Part shown: positions 1-14,000 of the stretch, piece by piece
Numbering within the stretch: the first letter of the stretch is position 1
How the letters are laid out: every line of letters begins with the position of its first letter
Source: Siphonodentalium dalli
Lineage: Eukaryota > Mollusca > Scaphopoda > Gadilida > Siphonodentaliidae
Length of the DNA stretch: 64,000 nucleotides
Direction: 5' to 3'
Assembly: GCA_032622095.1 (NCBI GenBank)
Contig: CP136063.1
Coordinates: 207,811,934 to 207,875,933, forward strand
Translations under genes and position numbers: made by a program
Notes under the pieces: generated by a model
Database searches by the model: none
What the model saw: the letters and a program-made list of their open reading frames with translations, nothing else
What the model was told of the DNA's origin: nothing

Positions 1-3000
1 TTTATATACAGGACGAGGCAAGACCATGTGAATTTATATACAGGACGAGGCAAGACCATGTGAATTTATATATAGGACGAGGCAAGACCATGTGAATTTA
101 TATACAGGACGAGGCAAGACCATGTGAATTTATATACAGGACGAGGCAAGACCATGTGAATTTATATATAGGACGAGGACAGACCATGTGAATTTATACA
201 CAGGACGAGGCAAGACCATGTGAATTTATATACAGGACGAGGCAAGACCATGTGAATTTATACACAGGACGAGGCAAGACCATGTGAATTTATATATAGG
301 ACGAGGCAAGACCATGTGAATTTATATACAGGACGAGGCAAGACCATGTGAATTTATATACAGGACGAGGCAAGACCATGTGAATTTATATATAGGACGA
401 GGCAAGACCATGTGAATTTATATACAGGACGAGGCAAGACCATGTGAATTTATATACAGGACGAGGCAAGACCATGTGAATTTATATACAGGACGAGGCA
501 AGACCATGTGAATTTATATACAGGACGAGGCAAGACCATGTGAATTTATACACAGGACGAGGCAAGACCATGTGAATTTATATACAGGACGAGGACAGAC
601 CATGTGAATTTATACACAGGACGAGGCAAGACCATGTGAATTTATATACAGGACGAGGCAAGACCATGTGAATTTATATACAGGACGAGGCAAGACCATG
701 TGAATTTATACACAGGACGAGGCAAGACCATGTGAATTTATATACAGGACGAGGCAAGACCATGTGAATTTATACACAGGACGAGGCAAGACCATGTGAA
801 TTTATATACAGGACGAGGCAAGACCATGTGGATTTATATACAGGACGAGGACAGACCATGTGAATTTATACACAGGACGAGGCAAGACCATGTGAATTTA
901 TATACAGGACGAGGCAAGACCATGTGAATTTATACACAGGACGAGGCAAGACCATGTGAATTTATATATAGGACGAGGCAAGACCATGTGAATTTATATA
1001 CAGGACGAGGCAAGACCATGTGAATTTATATACAGGACGAGGCAAGACCATGTGAATTTATATATAGGACGAGGCAAGACCATGTGAATTTATATACAGG
1101 ACGAGGCAAGACCATGTGAATTTATATACAGGACGAGGCAAGACCATGTGAATTTATACACAGGACGAGGCAAGACCATGTGGATTTATATACAGGACGA
1201 GGACAGACCATGTGAATTTATACACAGGACGAGGCAAGACCATGTGAATTTATATACAGGACGAGGCAAGACCATGTGAATTTATACACAGGACGAGGCA
1301 AGACCATGTGAATTTATATATAGGACGAGGCAAGACCATGTGAATTTATATACAGGACGAGGCAAGACCATGTGAATTTATATACAGGACGAGGCAAGAC
1401 CATGTGAATTTATATACAGGACGAGGACAGACCATGTGAATTTATACACAGGACGAGGCAAGACCATGTGAATTTATATACAGGACGAGGCAAGACCATG
1501 TGAATTTATATACAGGACGAGGCAAGACCATGTGGATTTATATACAGGACGAGGCAAGACCATGTGAATTTATATACAGGACGAGGCAAGACCATGTGAA
1601 TTTATACACAGGACGAGGCAAGACCATGTGAATTTATATACAGGACGAGGCAAGACCATGTGAATTTATATACAGGACGAGGCAAGACCATGTGAATTTA
1701 TACACAGGACGAGGCAAGACCATGTGGATTTATATACAGGACGAGGACAGACCATGTGAATTTATACACAGGACGAGGCAAGACCATGTGAATTTATATA
1801 CAGGACGAGGCAAGACCATGTGAATTTATACACAGGACGAGGCAAGACCATGTGAATTTATATATAGGACGAGGCAAGACCATGTGAATTTATATACAGG
1901 ACGAGGCAAGACCATGTGAATTTATATACAGGACGAGGCAAGACCATGTGAATTTATATATAGGACGAGGCAAGACCATGTGAATTTATATACAGGACGA
2001 GGCAAGACCATGTGAATTTATATACAGGACGAGGCAAGACCATGTGAATTTATATATAGGACGAGGACAGACCATGTGAATTTATACACAGGACGAGGCA
2101 AGACCATGTGAATTTATATACAGGACGAGGCAAGACCATGTGAATTTATACACAGGACGAGGCAAGACCATGTGAATTTATATATAGGACGAGGCAAGAC
2201 CATGTGAATTTATATACAGGACGAGGCAAGACCATGTGAATTTATATACAGGACGAGGCAAGACCATGTGAATTTATATATAGGACGAGGCAAGACCATG
2301 TGAATTTATATACAGGACGAGGCAAGACCATGTGAATTTATATACAGGACGAGGCAAGACCATGTGAATTTATATACAGGACGAGGCAAGACCATGTGAA
2401 TTTATATACAGGACGAGGCAAGACCATGTGAATTTATACACAGGACGAGGCAAGACCATGTGAATTTATATAAAGGACGAGGCAAGACCATGTGAATTTA
2501 TATACAGGACGAGGCAAGACCATGTGAATTTATACACAGGACGAGGCAAGACCATGTGAATTTATATACAGGACGAGGCAAGACCATGTGAATTTATATA
2601 CAGGACGAGGCAAGACCATGTGAATTTATATACAGGACGAGGCAAGACCATGTGAATTTATACACAGGACGAGGCAAGACCATGTGAATTTATATACAGG
2701 ATGAGGCAAGACCATGTGAATTTATATACAGGATGAGGCAAGACCATGTGAATTTATATACAGGACGAGGCAAGACCATGTGAATTTATACACAGGACGA
2801 GGCAAGACCATGTGAATTTATATACAGGACGAGGACAGACCATGTGAATTTATACACAGGACGAGGCAAGACCATGTGAATTTATATACAGGACGAGGCA
2901 AGACCATGTGAATTTATACACAGGACGAGGCAAGACCATGTGAATTTATACACAGGACGAGGCAAGACCATGTGGATTTATATATAGGACGAGGCAAGAC

Positions 3001-4600
3001 CATGTGAATTTATATACAGGATGAGGCAAGACCATGTGAATTTATATACAGGACGAGGCAAGACCGTGTGAATTTATATACAGGACGAGGCAAGACCATG
3101 TGGATTTATATATAGGACGAGGCAAGACCATGTGAATTTATATAAAGGACGAGGCAAGACCATGTGAATTTATATACAGGATGAGGCAAGACCATGTGAA
3201 TTTATATACAGGACGAGGCAAGACCATGTGAATTTATATACAGGATGAGGCAAGACCATGTGAATTTATATACAGGACGAGGCAAGACCATGTGAATTTA
3301 TATACAGGATGAGGCAAGACCATGTGAATTTATATACAGGACGAGGCAAGACCATGTGAATTTATATACAGGATGAGGCAAGACCATGTGAATTTATATA
3401 CAGGACGAGGCAAGACCATGTGAATTTATATACAGGACGAGGCAAGACCATGTGGTTTTATACACAGGACGAGGCAAGACCATGTGGTTTTATATACAGG
3501 ACGAGGCAAGACCATGTGAATTTATATAAAGGACGAGGCAAGACCATGTGAATTTATATAAAGGACGAGGCAAGACCATGTGAATTTATATACAGGACGA
3601 GGCAAGACCATGTGGTTTTATATACAGGACGAGGCAAGACCATGTGGTTTTATATACAGGACGAGGCAAGACCATGTGGTTTTATACACAGGACGAGGCA
3701 AGACCATGTGAATTTATATACAGGACGAGGCAAGACCATGTGAATTTATATACAGGACGAGGCAAGACCATGTGAATTTATATACAGGACGAGGCAAGAC
3801 CATGTGAATTTATATAAAGGACGAGGCAAGACCATGTGAATTTATATACAGGACGAGGCAAGACCATGTGAATTTATATACAGGACGAGGCAAGACCATG
3901 TGGTTTTATATACAGGACGAGGCAAGACCATGTGAATTTATATACAGGACGAGGCAAGACCATGTGAATTTATACACAGGACGAGGCAAGACCATGTGGT
4001 TTTATATACAGGACGAGGCAAGACCATGTGAATTTATATACAGGACGAGGCAAGACCATGTGAATTTATATACAGGATGAGGCAAGACCATGTGAATTTA
4101 TATAAAGGACGAGGCAAGACCATGTGAATTTATATACAGGACGAGGCAAGACCATGTGAATTTATATACAGGACGAGGCAAGACCATGTGAATTTATATA
4201 CAGGACGAGGCAAGACCATGTGAATTTATATAAAGGACGAGGCAAGACCATGTGAATTTATATACAGGACGAGGCAAGACCATGTGAATTTATATACAGG
4301 ACGAGGCAAGACCATGTGAATTTATACACAGGACGAGGCAAGACCATGTGGTTTTATATACAGGACGAGGCAAGACCATGTGGTTTTATATACAGGACGA
4401 GGCAAGACCATGTGGTTTTATATACAGGACGAGGCAAGACCATGTGAATTTATATAAAGGACGAGGCAAGACCATGTGAATTTATATACAGGACGAGGCA
4501 AGACCATGTGAATTTATATACAGGACGAGGCAAGACCATGTGGATTTATATACAGGACGAGGCAAGACCATGTGAATTTATATATAGGACGAGGCAAGAC
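1..4600. repeat. Satellite block 1: GTGAAT monomers with GAGGACAG markers
   Basis: This is the most homogeneous part of the array. Nearly all monomers read GAGGCAAGACCATGTGAAT. A marker variant GAGGACAG occurs at 175, 591, 847, 1,199, 1,423, 1,743, 2,063 and 2,831, always at multiples of 32 bp (steps of 13, 8, 11, 7, 10, 10 and 24 monomers). In the left 2.9 kb it is usually followed by a TACACAGG monomer. From about 3.4 kb GTGGTT monomers start to appear. The regular co-occurrence suggests amplification of multi-monomer segments by unequal exchange. Confidence 0.85.
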
Positions 4601-7600
4601 CATGTTAATTTATATATAGGACGAGGCAAGACCATGTGAATTTATATACAGGACGAGGAAAGACCATGTGAATTTATATACAGGACGAGGAAAGACCATG
4701 TGAATTTATATATAGGACGAGGCAAGACCATGTGAATTTATATATAGGACGAGGAAAGACCATGTGAATTTATATACAGGACGAGGAAAGACCATGTGAA
4801 TTTATATACAGGACGAGGAAAGACCATGTGGATTTATATATAGGACGAGGAAAGACCATGTGAATTTATATATAGGACGAGGCAAGACCATGTGAATTTA
4901 TATATAGGACGAGGCAAGACCATGTGAATTTATATACAGGACGAGGAAAGACCATGTGGATTTATATATAGGACGAGGCAAGACCGTGTGAATTTATATA
5001 CAGGACGAGGCAAGACCATGTTAATTTATATACAGGACGAGGCAAGACCGTGTGAATTTATATATAGGACGAGGCAAGACCGTGTGAATTTATATATAGG
5101 ACGAGGCAAGACCATGTGAATTTATATACAGGACGAGGCAAGACCATGTGAATTTATATACAGGACGAGGCAAGACCATGTGAATTTATATACAGGACGA
5201 GGCAAGACCGTGTGAATTTATATATAGGACGAGGCAAGACCGTGTGAATTTATATATAGGACGAGGAAAGACCGTGTGAATTTATATATAGGACGAGGAC
5301 AGACCGTGTGAATTTATATATAGGACGAGAAAAGACCGTGTGAATTTATATATAGGACGAGGAAAGACTATGTGAATTTATATATAGGACGAGGCAAGAC
5401 CGTGTGAATTTATATATAGGACGAGAAAAGACCGTGTGAATTTATATATAGGACGAGGCAAGACCGTGTGGATTTATATATAGGACGAGGCAAGACCGTG
5501 TGGATTTATATATAGGACGAGGCAAGACCATGTGAATTTATATACAGGACGAGGAAAGACCATGTGGATTTATATATAGGACGAGGCAAGACCGTGTGAA
5601 TTTATATACAGGACGAGGCAAGACCATGTTAATTTATATATAGGACGAGGCAAGACCGTGTGAATTTATATATAGGACGAGAAAAGACCGTGTGAATTTA
5701 TATATAGGACGAGGCAAGACCGTGTGGATTTATATATAGGACGAGGCAAGACCGTGTGGATTTATATATAGGACGAGGCAAGACCATGTGAATTTATATA
5801 CAGGACGAGGAAAGACCATGTGGATTTATATATAGGACGAGGCAAGACCGTGTGAATTTATATACAGGACGAGGCAAGACCATGTTAATTTATATACAGG
5901 ACGAGGCAAGACCGTGTGAATTTATATATAGGACGAGGCAAGACCGTGTGAATTTATATATAGGACGAGGCAAGACCATGTGAATTTATATACAGGACGA
6001 GGCAAGACCATGTGAATTTATATACAGGACGAGGCAAGACCATGTGAATTTATATACAGGACGAGGCAAGACCGTGTGAATTTATATATAGGACGAGGCA
6101 AGACCGTGTGAATTTATATATAGGACGAGGAAAGACCGTGTGAATTTATATATAGGACGAGGACAGACCGTGTGAATTTATATATAGGACGAGAAAAGAC
6201 CGTGTGAATTTATATATAGGACGAGGAAAGACTATGTGAATTTATATATAGGACGAGGCAAGACCGTGTGAATTTATATATAGGACGAGAAAAGACCGTG
6301 TGGATTTATATATAGGACGAGGCAAGACCGTGTGAATTTATATATAGGACGAGAAAAGACCGTGTGAATTTATATATAGGACGAGGCAAGACCGTGTGAA
6401 TTTATATACAGGACGAGGCAAGACCGTGTGAATTTATGTACAGGACGAGGCAAGACCATGTGAATTTATATATAGGACGAGGCAAGACCGTGTGAATTTA
6501 TGTATAGGACGAGGCAAGACCATGTGAATTTATATATAGGACGAGGCAAGACCATGTGAATTTATATATAGGACGAGGAAAGACCATGTGAATTTATGTA
6601 TAGGACGAGGCAAGACCATGTGAATTTATATATAGGACGAGGAAAGACCATGTGAATTTATATACAGGACGAGGCAAGACCATGTGAATTTATATACAGG
6701 ACGAGGCAAGACCATGTGGATTTATATATAGGACGAGGAAAGACCGTGTGAATTTATATATAGGACGAGGAAAGACCATGTTAATTTATATACAGGACGA
6801 GGAAAGACCATGTGAATTTATATACAGGACGAGGCAAGACCATGTGAATTTATATATAGGACGAGGCAAGACCATGTGAATTTATATATAGGACGAGGCA
6901 AGACCATGTGAATTTATATACAGGACGAGGACAGACCATGTTAATTTATATACAGGACGAGGAAAGACCATGTGAATTTATATATAGGACGAGGCAAGAC
7001 CATGTGAATTTATATATAGGACGAGGAAAGACCATGTGGATTTATATATAGGACGAGGAAAGACCGTGTGAATTTATATATAGGACGAGGCAAGACCATG
7101 TGAATTTATATATAGGACGAGGAAAGACCATGTGAATTTATATACAGGACGAGGCAAGACCATGTGAATTTATATATAGGACGAGGCAAGACCATGTGAA
7201 TTTATATATAGGACGAGGAAAGACCGTGTGAATTTATATATAGGACGAGGCAAGACCATGTGAATTTATATATAGGACGAGGCAAGACCGTGTGAATTTA
7301 TATATAGGACGAGGCAAGACCATGTGAATTTATATATAGGACGAGGCAAGACCATGTGAATTTATATATAGGACGAGGAAAGACCGTGTGAATTTATATA
7401 TAGGACGAGGCAAGACCATGTGAATTTATATATAGGACGAGGAAAGACCATGTGAATTTATATATAGGACGAGGAAAGACCATGTGAATTTATATATAGG
7501 ACGAGGCAAGACCATGTGAATTTATATATAGGACGAGGAAAGACCGTGTGAATTTATATATAGGACGAGGCAAGACCATGTGAATTTATATATAGGACGA

Positions 7601-10600
7601 GGAAAGACCATGTGAATTTATATATAGGACGAGGCAAGACCATGTGAATTTATATATAGGACGAGGCAAGACCGTGTGAATTTATATATAGGACGAGGAA
7701 AGACCATGTGAATTTATATATAGGACGAGGAAAGACCGTGTGAATTTATATATAGGACGAGGCAAGACCATGTGAATTTATATACAGGACGAGGCAAGAC
7801 CATGTGAATTTATATATAGGACGAGGAAAGACCGTGTGAATTTATATATAGGACGAGGCAAGACCATGTGAATTTATATACAGGACGAGGCAAGACCATG
7901 TGAATTTATATATAGGACGAGGAAAGACCGTGTGAATTTATGTATAGGACGAGGCAAGACCATGTGAATTTATATATAGGACGAGGAAAGACCATGTGAA
8001 TTTATATATAGGACGAGGAAAGACCGTGTGAATTTATGTATAGGACGAGGCAAGACCATGTGAATTTATATATAGGACGAGGAAAGACCATGTGAATTTA
8101 TATATAGGACGAGGAAAGACCGTGTGAATTTATGTATAGGACGAGGCAAGACCATGTGAATTTATATATAGGACGAGGAAAGACCATGTGAATTTATATA
8201 CAGGACGAGGCAAGACCATGTGTATTTATATATAGGACGAGGCAAGACCATGTGGATTTATATATAGGACGAGGAAAGACCATGTGAATTTATATACAGG
8301 ACGAGGCAAGACCATGTGAATTTATATATAGGACGAGGAAAGACCGTGTGAATTTATATATAGGACGAGGCAAGACCATGTGAATTTATATACAGGACGA
8401 GGCAAGACCATGTGAATTTATATATAGGACGAGGAAAGACCGTGTGAATTTATGTATAGGACGAGGCAAGACCATGTGAATTTATATATAGGACGAGGCG
8501 AGACCATGTGAATTTATATATAGGACGAGGAAAGACCGTGTGAATTTATGTATAGGACGAGGCAAGACCATGTGAATTTATATATAGGACGAGGAAAGAC
8601 CATGTGAATTTATATACAGGACGAGGCAAGACCATGTGTATTTATATATAGGACGAGGCAAGACCATGTGGATTTATATATAGGACGAGGAAAGACCATG
8701 TGAATTTATATACAGGACGAGGCAAGACCATGTGAATTTATATACAGGACGAGGAAAGACCATGTGAATTTATATACAGGACGAGGAAAGACCATGTGAA
8801 TTTATATACAGGATGAGGAAAGACCATGTGAATTTATATACAGGATGAGGCAAGACCATGTGAATTTATATATAGGACGAGGAAAGACCATGTGAATTTA
8901 TATACAGGACGAGGCAAGACCATGTGAATTTATATATAGGACGAGGAAAGACCATGTGAATTTATATACAGGACGAGGCAAGACCATGTGTATTTATATA
9001 CAGGACGAGGAAAGACCGTGTGAATTTATGTATAGGACGAGGCAAGACCATGTGAATTTATATACAGGATGAGGAAAGACCATGTGAATTTATATATAGG
9101 ACGAGGAAAGACCATGTGAATTTATATACAGGACGAGGCAAGACCATGTGAATTTATATACAGGACGAGGAAAGACCATGTGAATTTATATACAGGACGA
9201 GGAAAGACCATGTGAATTTATATACAGGATGAGGAAAGACCATGTGAATTTATATACAGGATGAGGCAAGACCATGTGAATTTATATATAGGACGAGGAA
9301 AGACCATGTGAATTTATATACAGGACGAGGCAAGACCATGTGTATTTATATACAGGACGAGGAAAGACCGTGTGGATTTATATATAGGACGAGGCAAGAC
9401 CGTGTGAATTTATACATAGGACGAGGCAAGACCATGTGAATTTATATATAGGACGAGGAAAGACCATGTGAATTTATGTATAGGACGAGGCAAGACCATG
9501 TGAATTTATATATAGGACGAGGAAAGACCGTGTGAATTTATATATAGGACGAGGAAAGACCGTGTGAATTTATGTATAGGACGAGGCAAGACCATGTGAA
9601 TTTATATATAGGACGAGGAAAGACCATGTGAATTTATATATAGGACGAGGCAAGACCATGTGAATTTATATATAGGACGAGGCAAGACCATGTGGATTTA
9701 TATATAGGACGAGGCAAGACCATGTGGATTTATATAAAGGACGAGGCAAGACCATGTGAATTTATATATAGGACGAGGAAAGACCGTGTGAATTTATGTA
9801 TAGGACGAGGAAAGACCGTGTGGATTTATATATAGGACGAGGCAAGACCATGTGAATTTATATATAGGACGAGGCAAGACCATGTGAATTTATATATAGG
9901 ACGAGGAAAGACCATGTGAATTTATATATAGGACGAGGAAAGACCGTGTGAATTTATATATAGGACGAGGCAAGACCATGTGAATTTATATATAGGACGA
10001 GGAAAGACCATGTGAATTTATATACAGGACGAGGAAAGACCATGTGAATTTATATACAGGACGAGGCAAGACCATGTGAATTTATATATAGGACGAGGAA
10101 AGACCATGTGAATTTATATACAGGACGAGGCAAGACCATGTGAATTTATATATAGGACGAGGCAAGACCATGTGAATTTATATATAGGACGAGGAAAGAC
10201 CATGTGAATTTATATACAGGACGAGGAAAGACCATGTGAATTTATATACAGGACGAGGCAAGACCATGTGAATTTATATACAGGACGAGGAAAGACCATG
10301 TGAATTTATATACAGGACGAGGCAAGACCATGTGAATTTATATACAGGATGAGGAAAGACCATGTGAATTTATATACAGGACGAGGAAAGACCATGTGAA
10401 TTTATATACAGCACGAGGCAAGACCATGTGAATTTATATACAGGACGAGGAAAGACCATGTGAATTTATATACAGGACGAGGCAAGACCATGTGAATTTA
10501 TATACAGGATGAGGAAAGACCATGTGAATTTATATACAGGATGAGGAAAGACCATGTGAATTTATATACAGGACGAGGAAAGACCATGTGAATTTATATA

Positions 10601-11040
10601 TAGGACGAGGAAAGACCATGTGAATTTATATACAGGACGAGGCAAGACCATGTGAATTTATATATAGGACGAGGAAAGACCGTGTGAATTTATATACAGG
10701 ACGAGGAAAGACCATGTGAATTTATATACAGGACGAGGAAAGACCGTGTGAATTTATATATAGGACGAGGAAAGACCATGTGAATTTATGTATAGGACGA
10801 GGCAAGACCATGTGAATTTATATATAGGACGAGGAAAGACCATGTGAATTTATATATAGGACGAGGCAAGACCATGTGAATTTATATATAGGACGAGGCA
10901 AGACCATGTGAATTTATATACAGGACGAGGCAAGACCATGTGAATTTATATATAGGACGAGGCAAGACCATGTGAATTTATATACAGGACGAGGCAAGAC
11001 CATGTGAATTTATATACAGGACGAGGCGAGACCATGTGAA
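4600..11040. repeat. Satellite block 2: TATAGG, GAGGAAAG and ACCGTG monomers
   Basis: Here many monomers carry TATATATAGG rather than TATATACAGG, GAGGAAAG rather than GAGGCAAG, and ACCGTGTG rather than ACCATGTG. A segment around 4,940-5,440 recurs 864 bp (27 monomers) downstream. Rare markers confirm this: CATGTTAA at 5,017 and 5,881, GAGGACAGACCG at 5,295 and 6,159, and GACTATG at 5,366 and 6,230. Confidence 0.85.
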
Positions 11041-14000
11041 TTTATATATAGGACGAGGCAAGACCATGTGGTTTTATATACAGGACGAGGAAAGACCGTG
11101 TGAATTTATATATAGGACGAGGCAAGACCGTGTGTTTTTATATATAGGACGAGGCAAGACCATGTGAATTTATATATAGGACGAGGCAAGACCATGTGAA
11201 TTTATATATAGGACGAGGCAAGACCATGTGGTTTTATATATAGGACGAGGCGAGACCATGTGAATTTATATATAGGACGAGGCAAGACCATGTGGTTTTA
11301 TATACAGGACGAGGCAAGACCATGTGAATTTATATACAGGACGAGGCAAGACCATGTGAATTTATATATAGGACGAGGCAAGACCATGTGAATTTATATA
11401 TAGGACGAGGCAAGACCATGTGAATTTATATACAGGACGAGGCAAGACCATGTGAATTTATATATAGGACGAGGCAAGACCATGTGAATTTATATATAGG
11501 ACGAGGCAAGACCATGTGAATTTATATACAGGACGAGGCAAGACCATGTGAATTTATATATAGGACGAGGCAAGACCATGTGAATTTATATACAGGACGA
11601 GGCAAGACCATGTGAATTTATATACAGGACGAGGCGAGACCATGTGAATTTATATACAGGACGAGGCAAGACCATGTGAATTTATATACAGGATGAGGAA
11701 AGACCATGTGAATTTATATATAGGACGAGGAAAGACCATGTGAATTTATATACAGGACGAGGCAAGACCATGTGAATTTATATACAGGACGAGGCAAGAC
11801 CATGTGAATTTATATATAGGACGAGGCAAGACCATGTGAATTTATATATAGGACGAGGCAAGACCATGTGGTTTTATATATAGGACGAGGCAAGACCATG
11901 TGGTTTTATATATAGGACGAGGCAAGACCATGTGGTTTTATATACAGGACGAGGCAAGACCATGTGAATTTATATATAGGATGAGGAAAGACCATGTGAA
12001 TTTATATATAGGATGAGGAAAGACCATGTGAATTTATATATAGGACGAGGCAAGACCATGTGAATTTATATATAGGACGAGGCAAGACCATGTGAATTTA
12101 TATACAGGACGAGGAAAGACCGTGTGGTTTTATATACAGGACGAGGCAAGACCATGTGAATTTATATACAGGACGAGGCAAGACCATGTGAATTTATATA
12201 CAGGACGAGGAAAGACCATGTGAATTTATATACAGGACGAGGCAAGACCATGTGAATTTATATACAGGACGAGGCAAGACCATGTGAATTTATATACAGG
12301 ACGAGGAAAGACCATGTGAATTTATATACAGGACGAGGAAAGACCATGTGAATTTATATACAGGACGAGGCAAGACCATGTGAATTTATATACAGGACGA
12401 GGCAAGACCATGTGAATTTATATAGAGGACGAGGCAAGACCATGTGAATTTATATACAGGACGAGGCAAGACCATGTGAATTTATATACAGGACGAGGAA
12501 AGACCATGTGAATTTATATACAGGACGAGGAAAGACCATGTGAATTTATATACAGGACGAGGCAAGACCATGTGAATTTATATACAGGACGAGGAAAGAC
12601 CATGTGAATTTATATACAGGACGAGGCAAGACCATGTGAATTTATAGGACGAGGCAAGACCATGTGGTTTTATATATAGGACGAGGCAAGACCATGTGAA
12701 TTTATATACAGGACGAGGAAAGACCATGTGAATTTATATACAGGACGAGGCAAGACCATGTGAATTTATATACAGGACGAGGCAAGACCATGTGAATTTA
12801 TATAGAGGACGAGGCAAGACCATGTGAATTTATATACAGGACGAGGCAAGACCATGTGAATTTATATACAGGACGAGGAAAGACCATGTGAATTTATATA
12901 CAGGACGAGGAAAGACCATGTGAATTTATATACAGGACGAGGCAAGACCATGTGAATTTATATACAGGACGAGGAAAGACCATGTGAATTTATATACAGG
13001 ACGAGGCAAGACCATGTGAATTTATAGGACGAGGCAAGACCATGTGGTTTTATATATAGGACGAGGCAAGACCATGTGAATTTATATACAGGACGAGGAC
13101 AGACCATGTGGTTTTATATACAGGACGAGGCAAGACCATGTGAATTTATATATAGGACGAGGCAAGACCATGTGGTTTTATATATAGGACGAGGCAAGAC
13201 CATGTGGTTTTATATATAGGACGAGGCAAGACCATGCGGTTTTATATACAGGACGAGGAAAGACCATGTGAATTTATATATAGGACGAGGCAAGACCATG
13301 TGGTTTTATATATAGGACGAGGAAAGACCATGTGAATTTATATATAGGACGAGGAAAGACCATGTGGATTTATATACAGGACGAGGAAAGACCATGTGAA
13401 TTTATATATAGGACGAGGCAAGACCATGTGAATTTATATATAGGACGAGGAAAGACCATGTGGTTTTATATATAGGATGAGGCAAGACCATGTGGTTTTA
13501 TATATAGGATGAGGCAAGACCATGTGGTTTTATATATAGGACGAGGCAAGACCATGTGGTTTTATATATAGGACGAGGCAAGACCATGTGGTTTTATATA
13601 TAGGACGAGGCAAGACCATGTGGTTTTATATACAGGACGAGGCAAGACCATGTGAATTTATATATAGGATGAGGAAAGACCATGTGAATTTATATATAGG
13701 ATGAGGAAAGACCATGTGAATTTATATATAGGACGAGGCAAGACCATGTGAATTTATATATAGGACGAGGCAAGACCATGTGAATTTATATACAGGACGA
13801 GGAAAGACCGTGTGGTTTTATATACAGGACGAGGCAAGACCATGTGAATTTATATACAGGACGAGGCAAGACCATGTGAATTTATATACAGGACGAGGAA
13901 AGACCATGTGAATTTATATACAGGACGAGGCAAGACCATGTGAATTTATATACAGGACGAGGCAAGACCATGTGAATTTATATACAGGACGAGGAAAGAC

